Positions 40,301-53,121 of a DNA stretch of 64,000 nt are shown piece after piece. The notes beneath the pieces are model-generated. The model was given only the letters and a program-made list of their open reading frames with translations, had not been told where the DNA came from and made no database searches. The position numbers and the translations under genes were made by a program. Numbering within the stretch: the stretch's first letter is position 1; the number at the start of each line of letters is the position of its first letter. The stretch comes from Agrostemma githago (lineage: Eukaryota > Streptophyta > Magnoliopsida > Caryophyllales > Caryophyllaceae): contig OY288254.1 in NCBI GenBank assembly GCA_958450325.1, positions 33,985,577-34,049,576 of the forward strand, written 5' to 3'.

Positions 40301-42991
40301 GGGGCACTGAACCTTAAGAGTAGGGTACTGCATAAGACGTGACGGAAAAGAATTTAGGGTTGGATTAGGCGGACCCGCTTCGCGGCTCCGCCTAATCCAA
40401 CCCTAAACCCTTTTCCTTATTCAAGGTCACTAAACCCGCAATAAACTGAACCCTAAGAGGGTATTGGTGAACCCTGTCGTGGATGTTATTCAAAGATGGG
40501 GCACTGAACCTTAAGAGTAGAGTACTACATAAGACGGGACGGAAAAGGGTTTAGGGTTGGATTAGGAGGACCCGCTACGCGGCTCTGCCTAATCCAACCC
40601 TAAACCCTTTTCCTTATTCAAGGTCACTAAACCCGCAACAAATTGAAACCTAAGAGGGTATTGGTGAACCCTGTCGTGGATGTGATTCAAAGATGGGGCA
40701 CTGAACCTTAAGAGTAGGTTACTGCATAAGACGGGACGGAAAAGGGTTTAGGGTTGGATTAGGCGGACCCGCTTCGCGGCTCCGCCTAATCCAACCCTAA
40801 ACCCTTTTCCTTATTCAAGGTCACTAAACCCGCAACAAACTGAACCCTAAGAGTGTATTGGTGAACCCTATCGTGGATGTGATTCAAAGATGGGGCACTA
40901 AACCTTAAGAGTTGGGTACTACATAAGACGGGATGGAAAAGGGTTTAGGGTTGGATTAGGCGGACCCGCTTCGCAGCTCCGCCTAATCCAACCCTAAACC
41001 CTTTTCCTTATTCATGGTCACTAAACCCGCAACAAACTAAACCCTAAGAGGGTATTGGTGAAACCTGTCGTGGATGTGATTCAAAGATGGGGCACTGAAC
41101 CTTAAGAGTAGGGTACTGCATAAGACGGGACGGAAAAGGTTTTAGGGTTGGATTAGGCGGACCCGCTACGCGGCTCCGCCTAATACAACCCTAAACCTTT
41201 TCCTTATTCAAGGACGGAAAAGGGTTTAGGGTTGGATTAGGCGGACCCGCTTCGCGGCTCCGCCTAATCCAACCCTAAACCCTTTTCCTTATTCAAGGTC
41301 ACTAAATCCGCAAGAAACTGAACCCTAAGAGGGTAATGGTGAACCCTGTCGTGGATCTGATTCAAAGATGGGGCACTGAACCTTAAGAGTAGGGTACTGC
41401 ATAAGACGAGACGGAAAGGGGTTTAGGGTTGGATTAGGCGGACCCGCTTCGCGGCTCCGCCTAATCCAACCCTAAACCCTTTTCCTTATTCAAGGTCACT
41501 AAACCCGCAACAAACTGAACCCTAAGAGGGTATTGGTGAACCCTGTCGTGGATGTTATTCAAAGATGGGGCACTGAACCTTAAGAGTAGGGTACTACATA
41601 AGACGGGACGGAAAAGGGTTTAGGGTTGGATTAGGAGGACCCGCTACGCGGCTCTGCCTAATCCAACCCTAAACCCTTTTCCTTATTCAAGGTCACTAAA
41701 CCCGCAACAAACTGAACCCTAAGAGGGTATTGGTGAACCATGTCGTGGATGTTATTCAAAGATGGGGCACTGAACCTTAAGAGTAGGGTACTACATAAGA
41801 CGGGACAGAAAAGGGTTTAGGGTTGGATTAGGAGGACCCGCTACGCGGCTCTGCCTAATCCAACCCTAAACCCTTTTCCTTATTCAAGGTCACTAAACCC
41901 GCAAGAAACTGAACCCTAAGAGGGTATTGGTGAACCCTGTCGTGGATGTGATTCAAAGATGGGGCACTGAACCTTAAGAGTAGGGTACTGCATAAGACGT
42001 GACGGAAAAGAATTTAGGGTTGGATTAGGCGGACCCGCTTCGCGGCTCCGCCTAATCCAACCCTAAACCCTTTTCCTTATTCAAGGTCACTAAACCCGCA
42101 ATAAACTGAACCCTAAGAGGGTATTGGTGAACCCTGTCGTGGATGTTATTCAAAGATGGGGCACTGAACCTTAAGAGTAGAGTACTACATAAGACGGGAC
42201 GGAAAAGGGTTTAGGGTTGGATTAGGAGGACCCGCTACGCGGCTCTGCCTAATCCAACCCTAAACCCTTTTCCTTATTCAAGGTCACTAAACCCGCAACA
42301 AATTGAAACCTAAGAGGGTATTGGTGAACCCTGTCGTGGATGTGATTCAAAGATGGGGCACTGAACCTTAAGAGTAGGTTACTGCATAAGACGGGACGGA
42401 AAAGGGTTTAGGGTTGGATTAGGCGGACCCGCTTCGCGGCTCCGCCTAATCCAACCCTAAACCCTTTTCCTTATTCAAGGTCACTAAACCCGCAACAAAC
42501 TGAACCCTAAGAGTGTATTGGTGAACCCTATCGTGGATGTGATTCAAAGATGGGGCACTAAACCTTAAGAGTTGGGTACTACATAAGACGGGATGGAAAA
42601 GGGTTTAGGGTTGGATTAGGCGGACCCGCTTCGCAGCTCCGCCTAATCCAACCCTAAACCCTTTTCCTTATTCATGGTCACTAAACCCGCAACAAACTAA
42701 ACCCTAAGAGGGTATTGGTGAAACCTGTCGTGGATGTGATTCAAAGATGGGGCACTGAACCTTAAGAGTAGGGTACTGCATAAGACGGGACGGAAAAGGT
42801 TTTAGGGTTGGATTAGGCGGACCCGCTACGCGGCTCCGCCTAATACAACCCTAAACCTTTTCCTTATTCAAGGACGGAAAAGGGTTTAGGGTTGGATTAG
42901 GCGGACCCGCTTCGCGGCTCCGCCTAATCCAACCCTAAACCCTTTTCCTTATTCAAGGTCACTAAATCCGCAAGAAACTGAACCCTAAGAG
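37337..42991 (+). repeat. higher-order block IV, including 1660-bp perfect-looking tandem copies
   Basis: The marker GGGTAATGGTGAACC together with GTGGATCTGATTC and GACGAGACGGAAAGGGG occurs in units at 37337, 39672, 41332 and 42992. The first interval is 2335 bp and the next two are exactly 1660 bp each (seven basic units plus one double unit by length). The 39672-41331 and 41332-42991 copies look identical by eye. The surrounding 33000-48700 sequence is built from the same unit types in other orders, with markers AATAAACTG, AAATTGAAACC, TGGTCCCTAAACC and GACAGAAAAGG. Confidence 0.85.
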
Positions 42992-45900
42992 GGTAATGGT
43001 GAACCCTGTCGTGGATCTGATTCAAAGATGGGGCACTGAACCTTAAGAGTAGGGTACTGCATAAGACGAGACGGAAAGGGGTTTAGGGTTGGATTAGGCG
43101 GACCCGCTTCGCGGCTCCGCCTAATCCAACCCTAAACCCTTTTCCTTATTCAAGGTCACTAAACCCGCAACAAACTGAACCCTAAGAGGGTATTGGTGAA
43201 CCCTGTCGTGGATGTTATTCAAAGATGGGGCACTGAACCTTAAGAGTAGGGTACTACATAAGACGGGACGGAAAAGGGTTTAGGGTTGGATTAGGAGGAC
43301 CCGCTACGCGGCTCTGCCTAATCCAACCCTAAACCCTTTTCCTTATTCAAGGTCACTAAACCCGCAACAAACTGAACCCTAAGAGTGTATTGGTGAACCC
43401 TATCGTGGATGTGATTCAAAAATGGGGCACTGAACCTTAAGAGTTGGGTACTACATAAGACGGGATGGAAAAGGGTTTAGGGTTGGATTAGGCGGACCCG
43501 CTTCGCAGCTCCGCCTAATCCAACCCTAAACCCTTTTCCTTATTCATGGTCCCTAAACCCGCAACAAACTAAACCCTAAGAGGGTATTGGTGAAACCTGT
43601 CGTGGATGTGATTCAAAGATGGGGCACTGAACCTTAAGAGTAGGGTACTGCATAAGACGGGACGGAAAAGGTTTTAGGGTTGGATTAGGCGGACCCGCTA
43701 CGCGGCTCCGCCTAATACAACCCTAAACCTTTTCCTTATTCAAGGACGGAAAAGGGTTTAGGGTTGGATTAGGCGGACCCGCTTCGCAGCTCCGCCTAAT
43801 CCAACCCTAAACCCTTTTCCTTATTCATGGTCCCTAAACCCGCAACAAACTAAACCCTAAGAGGGTATTGGTGAACCCTGTCGTGGATGTGATTCAAAGA
43901 TGGGGCACTGAACCTTATGAGTAGGGTACTGCATAAGACGGGACGGAAAAGGGTTTAGGGTTGGATTAGGCGGACCCGCTTCGCGGCTCCGCCTAATCCA
44001 ACCCTAAACCCTTTTCCTTATTCAAGGTCACTAAACCCGCAACAAACTGAACCCTAAGAGGGTATTGGTGAACCATGTCGTGGATGTTATTCAAAGATGG
44101 GGCACTGAACCTTAAGAGTAGGGTACTACATAAGACGGGACAGAAAAGGGTTTAGGGTTGGATTAGGAGGACCCGCTACGCGGCTCTGCCTAATCCAACC
44201 CTAAACCCTTTTCCTTATTCAAGGTCACTAAACCCGCAAGAAACTGAACCCTAAGAGGGTATTGGTGAACCCTGTCGTGGATGTGATTCAAAGATGGGGC
44301 ACTGAACCTTAAGAGTAGGGTACTGCATAAGACGTGACGGAAAAGGGTTTAGGGTTGGATTAGGCGGACCCGCTTCGCGGCTCCGCCTAATCCAACCCTA
44401 AACCCTTTTCCTTATTCAAGGTCACTAAACCCGCAATAAACTGAACCCTAAGAGGGTATTGGTGAACCCTGTCGTGGATGTTATTCAAAGATGGGGCACT
44501 GAACCTTAAGAGTAGAGTACTACATAAGACGGGACGGAAAAGGGTTTAGGGTTGGATTAGGAGGACCCGCTACGCGGCTCTGCCTAATCCAACCCTAAAC
44601 CCTTTTCCTTATTCAAGGTCACTAAACCCGCAACAAATTGAAACCTAAGAGGGTATTGGTGAACCCTGTCGTGGATGTTATTCAAAGATGGGGCACTGAA
44701 CCTTAAGAGTAGGTTACTGCATAAGACGGGACGGAAAAGGGTTTAGGGTTGGATTAGGCGGACCCGCTTCGCGGCTCCGCCTAATCCAACCCTAAACCCT
44801 TTTCCTTATTCAAGGTCACTAAACCCGCAACAAACTGAACCCTAAGAGGGTATTGGTGAACCCTGTCGTGGATGTTATTCAAAGATGGGGCACTGAACCT
44901 TAAGAGTAGGGTACTACATAAGACGGGACGGAAAAGGGTTTAGGGTTGGATTAGGAGGACCCGCTACGCGGCTCTGCCTAATCCAACCCTAAACCCTTTT
45001 CCTTATTCAAGGTCACTAAACCCGCAACAAACTGAACCCTAAGAGGGTATTGGTGAACCCTGTCGTGGATCTGATTCAAAGATGGGGCACTGAACCTTAA
45101 GAGTAGGGTACTGCATAAGACGAGACGGAAAGGGGTTTAGGGTTGGATTAGGCGGACCCGCTTCGCGGCTCCGCCTAATCCAACCCTAAACCCTTTTCCT
45201 TATTCAAGGTCACTAAACCCGCAACAAACTGAACCCTAAGAGGGTATTGGTGAACCCTGTCGTGGATGTTATTCAAAGATGGGGCACTGAACCTTAAGAG
45301 TAGGGTACTACATAAGACGGGACGGAAAAGGGTTTAGGGTTGGATTAGGAGGACCCGCTACGCGGCTCTGCCTAATCCAACCCTAAACCCTTTTCCTTAT
45401 TCAAGGTCACTAAACCCGCAACAAACTGAACCCTAAGAGTGTATTGGTGAACCCTATCGTGGATGTGATTCAAAAATGGGGCACTGAACCTTAAGAGTTG
45501 GGTACTACATAAGACGGGATGGAAAAGGGTTTAGGGTTGGATTAGGCGGACCCGCTTCGCAGCTCCGCCTAATCCAACCCTAAACCCTTTTCCTTATTCA
45601 TGGTCCCTAAACCCGCAACAAACTAAACCCTAAGAGGGTATTGGTGAAACCTGTCGTGGATGTGATTCAAAGATGGGGCACTGAACCTTAAGAGTAGGGT
45701 ACTGCATAAGACGGGACGGAAAAGGTTTTAGGGTTGGATTAGGCGGACCCGCTACGCGGCTCCGCATAATACAACCCTAAACCTTTTCCTTATTCAAGGA
45801 CGGAAAAGGGTTTAGGGTTGGATTAGGCGGACCCGCTTCGCAGCTCCGCCTAATCCAACCCTAAACCCTTTTCCTTATTCATGGTCCCTAAACCCGCAAC

Positions 45901-48900
45901 AAACTAAACCCTAAGAGGGTATTGGTGAACCCTGTCGTGGATGTGATTCAAAGATGGGGCACTGAACCTTATGAGTAGGGTACTGCATAAGACGGGACGG
46001 AAAAGGGTTTAGGGTTGGATTAGGCGGACCCGCTTCGCGGCTCCGCCTAATCCAACCCTAAACCCTTTTCCTTATTCAAGGTCACTAAACCCGCAACAAA
46101 CTGAACCCTAAGAGGGTATTGGTGAACCCTGTCGTGGATGTTATTCAAAGATGGGGCACTGAACCTTAAGAGTAGGGTACTACATAAGACGGGACGGAAA
46201 AGGGTTTAGGGTTGGATTAGGAGGACCCGCTACGCGGCTCTGCCTAATCCAACCCTAAACCCTTTTCCTTATTCAAGGTCACTAAACCCGCAACAAACTG
46301 AACCCTAAGAGTGTATTGGTGAACCCTATCGTGGATGTGATTCAAAAATGGGGCACTGAACCTTAAGAGTTGGGTACTACATAAGACGGGATGGAAAAGG
46401 GTTTAGGGTTGGATTAGGCGGACCCGCTTCGCAGCTCCGCCTAATCCAACCCTAAACCCTTTTCCTTATTCATGGTCCCTAAACCCGCAACAAACTAAAC
46501 CCTAAGAGGGTATTGGTGAAACCTGTCGTGGATGTGATTCAAAGATGGGGCACTGAACCTTAAGAGTAGGGTACTGCATAAGACGGGACGGAAAAGGTTT
46601 TAGGGTTGGATTAGGCGGACCCGCTACGCGGCTCCGCATAATACAACCCTAAACCTTTTCCTTATTCAAGGACGGAAAAGGGTTTAGGCTTGCATTAGGC
46701 GGACCCGCTTCGCGGCTCCGCCTAATCCAACCCTAAACCCTTTTCCTTATTCAAGGTCACTAAACCCGCAAGAAACTGAACCCTAAGAGGGTATTGGTGA
46801 ACCCTGTCGTGGATGTGATTCAAAGATGGGGCACTGAACCTTAAGAGTAGGGTACTGCATAAGACGGGACGGAAAAGGGTTTAGGGTTGGATTAGGCGGA
46901 CCCGCTTCGCGGCTCCGCCTAATCCAACCCTAAACCCTTTTCCTTATTCAAGGTCACTAAACCCGCAATAAACTGAACCCTAAGAGGGTATTGGTGAACC
47001 CTGTCGTGGATGTGATTCAAAGATGGGGCACTGAACCTTAAGAGTAGGGTACTGCATAAGACGGGACGGAAAAGGTTTTAGGGTTGGATTAGGCGGACCC
47101 GCTACGCGGCTCCGCCTAATACAACCCTAAACCTTTTCCTTATTCAAGGACGGAAAAGGGTTTAGGGTTGGATTAGGCGGACCCGCTTTGCAGCTCCGCC
47201 TAATCCAACCCTAAACCCTTTTCCTTATTCATGGTCCCTAAACCCGCAACAAACTAAACCCTAAGAGGGTATTGGTGAACCCTGTCGTGGATGTGATTCA
47301 AAGATGGGGCACTGAACCTTAAGAGTAGGGTATTGCATAAGACGGGACGGAAAAGGGTTTAGGGTTGGATTAGGCGGACCCGTTTCGCGGCTCCGCCTAA
47401 TCCAACCCTAAACCCTTTTCCTTATTCAAGGTCACTAAACCCGCAACAAACTGAACCCTAAGAGGGTATTGGTGAACCATGTCGTGGATGTTATTCAAAG
47501 ATGGGGCACTGAACCTTAAGAGTAGGGTACTACATAAGACGGGACAGAAAAGGGTTTAGGGTTGGATTAGGAGGACCCGCTACGCGGCTCTGCCTAATCC
47601 AACCCTAAACCCTTTTCCTTATTCAAGGTCACTAAACCCGCAACAAACTGAAACCTAAGAGGGTATTGGTGAACCCTGTCGTGGATGTGATTCAAAGATG
47701 GGGCACTGAACCTTAAGAGTAGGGTACTGCATAAGACGGGACGGAAAACGGTTTAGGGTTGGATTAGGCGGACCCGCTTCGCGGCTCCGCCTAATCCAAC
47801 CCTAAACCCTTTTCCTTATTCAAGGTCACTAAACCCGCAACAAACTGAACCCTAAGAGTGTATTGGTGAACCCTATCGTGGATGTGATTCATAGATGGGG
47901 CACTGAACCTTAAGAGTAGGGTACTACATAAGACGGGATGGAAAAGGGTTTAGGGTTGGATTAGGCGGACCCGCTTCGCAGCTCCGCCTAATCCAACCCT
48001 AAACCCTTTTCCTTATTCATGGTCACTAAACCCGCAACAAACTAAACCCTAAGAGGGTATTGGTGAAACCTGTCGTGGATGTGATTCAAAGATGGGGCAC
48101 TGAACCTTAAGAGTAGGGTACTGCATAAGACGGGACGGAAAAGGTTTTAGGGTTGGATTAGGCGGACCCGCTACGCGGCTCCGCCTAATACAACCCTAAA
48201 CCTTTTCCTTATTCAAGGACGGAAAAGGGTTTAGGCTTGGATTAGGCGGACCCGCTTCGCGGCTCCGCCTAATCCAACCCTAAACCCTTTTCCTTATTCA
48301 AGGTCACTAAACCCGCAAGAAACTGAACCCTAAGAGGGTATTGGTGAACCCTGTCGTGGATGTGATTCAAAGATGGGGCACTGAACCTTAAGAGTAGGGT
48401 ACTGCATAAGACGGGACGGAAAAGGGTTTAGGATTGGATTAGGCGGACCCGCTTCGCGGCTCCGCCTAATCCAACCCTAAACCCTTTTCCTTATTCAAGG
48501 TCACTAAACCCGCAATAAACTGAACCCTAAGAGGGTATTGGTGAACCCTGTCGTGGATGTTATTCAAAGATGGGGCACTGAACCTTAAGAGTAGAGTACT
48601 ACATAAGACGGGACGGAAAAGGGTTTAGGGTTGGATTAGGAGGACCCGCTACGCGGCTATGCCTAATCCAACCCTAAACCCTTTTCCTTATTCAAGGTCA
48701 CTAAACCCGCAACAAACTGAAACCTAAGAGGGTATTGGTGAACCCTGTCGTGGATGTGATTCAAAGATGGGGTACTGAACCTTAAGAGTAGGGTATTGCA
48801 TAAGACGGGACGGAAAAGGGTTTAGGGTTGAATTAGGCGGACCCGCTACGCGGCTCCGCCTAATACAACCCTAAACCCTTTTCATTATTCAAGGACGGAA

Positions 48901-49209
48901 AAGAGTTTAGGGTTGGATTAGGCGGACCCGCTTCGCGGCTCGGCCTAATCCAACCCTAAACCCTTTTCCTTATTCAAGGTCACTAAACACGCAAGAAACT
49001 GAACACTAAGAGAGTATTGGTGAACCCAGTCGTGGATGTGATTCAAAGATGGGGCACTGAACCTTAAGAGTCGAGTACTACATAAGACGGGATGGAAAAG
49101 GGTTTAGGGTTGGATTAGGCGGACCCGCTTCGCAGCTCCGCCTAATCCAACCCTAAACCCTTTTCCTTATTCATGGTCACTAAACCCGCAACAAAGTGAA
49201 CCCTAAGAG

Positions 49210-49575
49210 GGTATTGGTGAACCTTGTCGTGGATGTGATTCAAAGATGGGGCACTGAACCTTAAGAGTAGGGTACTGCATAAGACGGGACGGAAAAGGGT
49301 TTAGGGTTGAATTAGGCGGACCCGCTACGCGGCTTCGCCTAATACAACCCTAAACCCTTTTCATTATTCAAGGACGGAAAAGGGTTTAGGGTTGGATTAG
49401 GCGGACCCGCTACGCGGCTCCGCCTAATACAACCCTAAACCTTTTCCTTATTCAAGGACGGAAAAGGGTTTAGGCTTGGATTAGGCGGACCCGCTTTGCG
49501 GCTCCGCCTAATCCAACCCTAAACCCTTTTCCTTATTCAAGGTCACTAAACCCGCAACAAACTGAACCCTAAGAG
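49210..49575 (+). repeat. triple-hairpin satellite unit (366 bp)
   Basis: This unit contains three successive palindromes joined twice by the TTATTCAAGGACGG linker, so it is two 85-bp modules longer than the basic unit less one base. The first hairpin is the GAATTAGG type, the second the TAATACAACC type and the third carries GGCTTGG. The same arrangement is repeated in block V at 50927-51292, and a related triple unit lies at 52362-52727. Triple units were not seen before 49 kb. Confidence 0.9.
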
Positions 49576-50926
49576 TGTATTGGTGAACCCTATCGTGGAT
49601 GTGATTCAAAGATGGGGCACTGAACCTTAAGAGTAGGTTACTGCATAAGACGGGATGGAAAAGGGTTTAGGGTTGGATTAGGCGGACCCGCTTCGCAGCT
49701 CCGCCTAATCCAACCCTAAACCCTTTTCCTTATTCATGGTCACTAAACCCGCAACAAACTAAACCCTAAGAGGGTATTGGTGAAACCTGTTGTGGATGTG
49801 ATTCAAAGATGGGGCACTGAACCTTAAGAGTAGGGTACTGCATAAGACGGGACGGAAAAGGTTTTAGGGTTGGATTAGGCGGACCCGCTACGCGGCTCCG
49901 CCTAATACAACCCTAAACCTTTTCCTTATTCAAGGACGGAAAAGGGTTTAGGGTTGGATTAGGCGGACCCGCTTCGCGGCTCCGCCTAATCCAACCCTAA
50001 ACCCTTTTCCTTATTCAAGGTCACTAAACCCGCAAGAAACTGAACCCTAAGAGGGTATTGGTGAACCCTGTCGTGGATGTGATTCAAAGATGGGGCACTG
50101 AACCTTAAGAGTAGGGTACTGCATAAGACGGGACGGAAAAGGGTTTAGGATTGGATTAGGCGGACCCGCTTCGCGGCTCCGCCTAATCCAACCCTAAACC
50201 CTTTTCCTTATTCAAGGTCACTAAACCCGCAATAAACTGAACCCTAAGAGGGTATTGGTGAACCCTGTCGTGGATGTTATTCAAAGATGGGGCACTGAAC
50301 CTTAAGAGTAGAGTACTACATAAGACGGGACGGAAAAGGGTTTAGGGTTGGATTAGGAGGACCCGCTACGCGGCTATGCCTAATCCAACCCTAAACCCTT
50401 TTCCTTATTCAAGGTCACTAAACCCGCAACAAACTGAAACCTAAGAGGGTATTGGTGAACCCTGTCGTGGATGTGATTCAAAGATGGGGTACTGAACCTT
50501 AAGAGTAGGGTATTGCATAAGACGGGACGGAAAAGGGTTTAGGGTTGAATTAGGCGGACCCGCTACGCGGCTCCGCCTAATACAACCCTAAACCCTTTTC
50601 ATTATTCAAGGACGGAAAAGAGTTTAGGGTTGGATTAGGCGGACCCGCTTCGCGGCTCGGCCTAATCCAACCCTAAACCCTTTTCCTTATTCAAGGTCAC
50701 TAAACACGCAAGAAACTGAACACTAAGAGAGTATTGGTGAACCCAGTCGTGGATGTGATTCAAAGATGGGGCACTGAACCTTAAGAGTCGAGTACTACAT
50801 AAGACGGGATGGAAAAGGGTTTAGGGTTGGATTAGGCGGACCCGCTTCGCAGCTCCGCCTAATCCAACCCTAAACCCTTTTCCTTATTCATGGTCACTAA
50901 ACCCGCAACAAAGTGAACCCTAAGAG

Positions 50927-51292
50927 GGTATTGGTGAACCTTGTCGTGGATGTGATTCAAAGATGGGGCACTGAACCTTAAGAGTAGGGTACTGCATAAG
51001 ACGGGACGGAAAAGGGTTTAGGGTTGAATTAGGCGGACCCGCTACGCGGCTTCGCCTAATACAACCCTAAACCCTTTTCATTATTCAAGGACGGAAAAGG
51101 GTTTAGGGTTGGATTAGGCGGACCCGCTACGCGGCTCCGCCTAATACAACCCTAAACCTTTTCCTTATTCAAGGACGGAAAAGGGTTTAGGCTTGGATTA
51201 GGCGGACCCGCTTTGCGGCTCCGCCTAATCCAACCCTAAACCCTTTTCCTTATTCAAGGTCACTAAACCCGCAACAAACTGAACCCTAAGAG
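50927..51292 (+). repeat. triple-hairpin satellite unit, second copy
   Basis: This is the copy of the 49210 triple unit, lying 1717 bp further on inside the second higher-order copy. It keeps the same CGGCTTCGCC variant in its first hairpin, so it was duplicated with the block and did not arise anew. Confidence 0.9.
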
Positions 51293-52361
51293 TGTATTGG
51301 TGAACCCTATCGTGGATGTGATTCAAAGATGGGGCACTGAACCTTAAGAGTAGGTTACTGCATAAGACGGGATGGAAAAGGGTTTAGGGTTGGATTAGGC
51401 GGACCCGCTTCGCAGCTCCGCCTAATCCAACCCTAAACCCTTTTCCTTATTCATGGTCACTAAACCCGCAACAAACTAAACCCTAAGAGGGTATTGGTGA
51501 AACCTGTTGTGGATGTGATTCAAAGATGGGGCACTGAACCTTAAGAGTAGGGTACTGCATAAGACGGGACGGAAAAGGTTTTAGGGTTGGATTAGGCGGA
51601 CCCGCTACGCGGCTCCGCCTAATACAACCCTAAACCTTTTCCTTATTCAAGGACGGAAAAGGGTTTAGGGTTGGATTAGGCGGACCCGCTTCGCGGCTCC
51701 GCCTAATCCAACCCTAAACCCTTTTCCTTATTCAAGGTCACTAAACCCGCAAGAAACTGAACCCTAAGAGGGTATTGGTGAACCCTGTCGTGGATGTGAT
51801 TCAAAGATGGGGCACTGAACCTTAATAGTAGGGTATTGCATAAGACGGGACGGAAAAGGGTTTAGGGTTGGATTAGGCGGACCCGCTTCGCGGCTCCGCC
51901 TAATCCAACCCTAAACCCTTTTCCTTATTCAAGGTCACTAAACCCGCAACAAACTGAACCCTAAGAGGGTATTGGTGAACCCTGTCGTGGATGTTATTCA
52001 AAGATGGGGCACTGAACCTTAAGAGTAGGGTACTTCATAAGACGGGACGGAAAAGCGTTTAGGGTTAGATTAGGCGGACCCGCTTCGCGGCTCCGCCTAA
52101 TCCAACCCTAAACCCTTTTCCTTATTCAAGGTCACTAAACCCGCAACAAACTGAACCCTAAGAGGGTATTGGTGAACCCTGTCGTGGATGTGATTCAAAG
52201 ATGGGGCACTGAACCTTAAGAGTAGGTTACTGCATAAGACGGGACGGAAAAGGGTTTAGGGTTGGATTAGGCGGACCCGCTTCGCGGCTCCGCCTAATCC
52301 AACCCTAAACCCTTTTCCTTATTCAAGGTCACTAAACCCGCAACAAACTGAACCCTAAGAG

Positions 52362-52727
52362 GGTATTGGTGAACCCTGTCGTGGATGTGATTCAAAGATG
52401 GGGCACTGAACCTTAAGAGTAGGGTACTGCATAAGACGGGACGGAAAAGGGTTTAGGGTTGAATTAGGCGGACCCGCTACGCGGCTCCGCCTAATACAAC
52501 CCTAAACCCTTTTCATTATTCAAGGACGGAAAAGGGTTTAGGTTTGGATTAGGCGGACCCGCTACGCGGCTCCGCCTAATACAACCCTAAACCTTTTCCT
52601 TATTCAAGGACGGAAAATGGTTTAGGGTTGGATTAGGCAGACCCGCTTCGCGGCTCCGCCTAATCCAACCCTAAACCCTTTTCCTTATTCAAGGACACTA
52701 AACCCGCAAGAAACTGAACCCTAAGAG
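52362..52727 (+). repeat. triple-hairpin satellite unit, third copy
   Basis: This is a third 366-bp unit with three palindromes, outside the 1717-bp blocks. It carries GGTTTGG in the second hairpin and AAAATGGTTTAGG in the third, so it differs from the other two and may be an older relative or an independent recombinant. Confidence 0.88.
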
Positions 52728-53121
52728 GGTATTGGTGAACCCTGTCGTGGATGTGATTCAAAGATGGGGCATTGAACCTTAAGAGTAGGTTACTGCATAA
52801 GACGGGACGGAAAAGGGTTTAGGGTTGGATTAGGCGGACCCGCTTCGCGGCTCCGCCTAATCCAACCCTAAACCCTTTTCCTTATTCAAGGTCACTAAAC
52901 CCGCAACAAACTGAACCCTAAGAGTGTATTGGTGAACCCTATCGTGGATGTGATTCAAAGATGGGGCACTGAACCTTAAGAGTAGGGTACTACATAAGAC
53001 GGGATGGAAAAGGGTTTAGGGTTGGATTAGGCGGACCCGCTTCGCGGCTCCGCCTAATCCAACCCTAAACCCCTTTCCTTATTCAAGGTCACTAAACCCG
53101 CAACAAACTGAACCCTAAGAG

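Larger units (their letters stand above)
48731..51800 (+). repeat. 1717-bp higher-order repeat (block V)
   Basis: A unit with GGGGTACTGAACC and GGGTATTGCATAAG starts at 48731 and again at 50448, a spacing of 1717 bp. The copies share several private markers: CGGCTCGGCCTAATCC, AAGAGTCGAGTACTAC, ACAAAGTGAACC, CGGCTTCGCC and the triple-hairpin unit. The second copy drifts out of register with the first near 51800. Confidence 0.85.
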
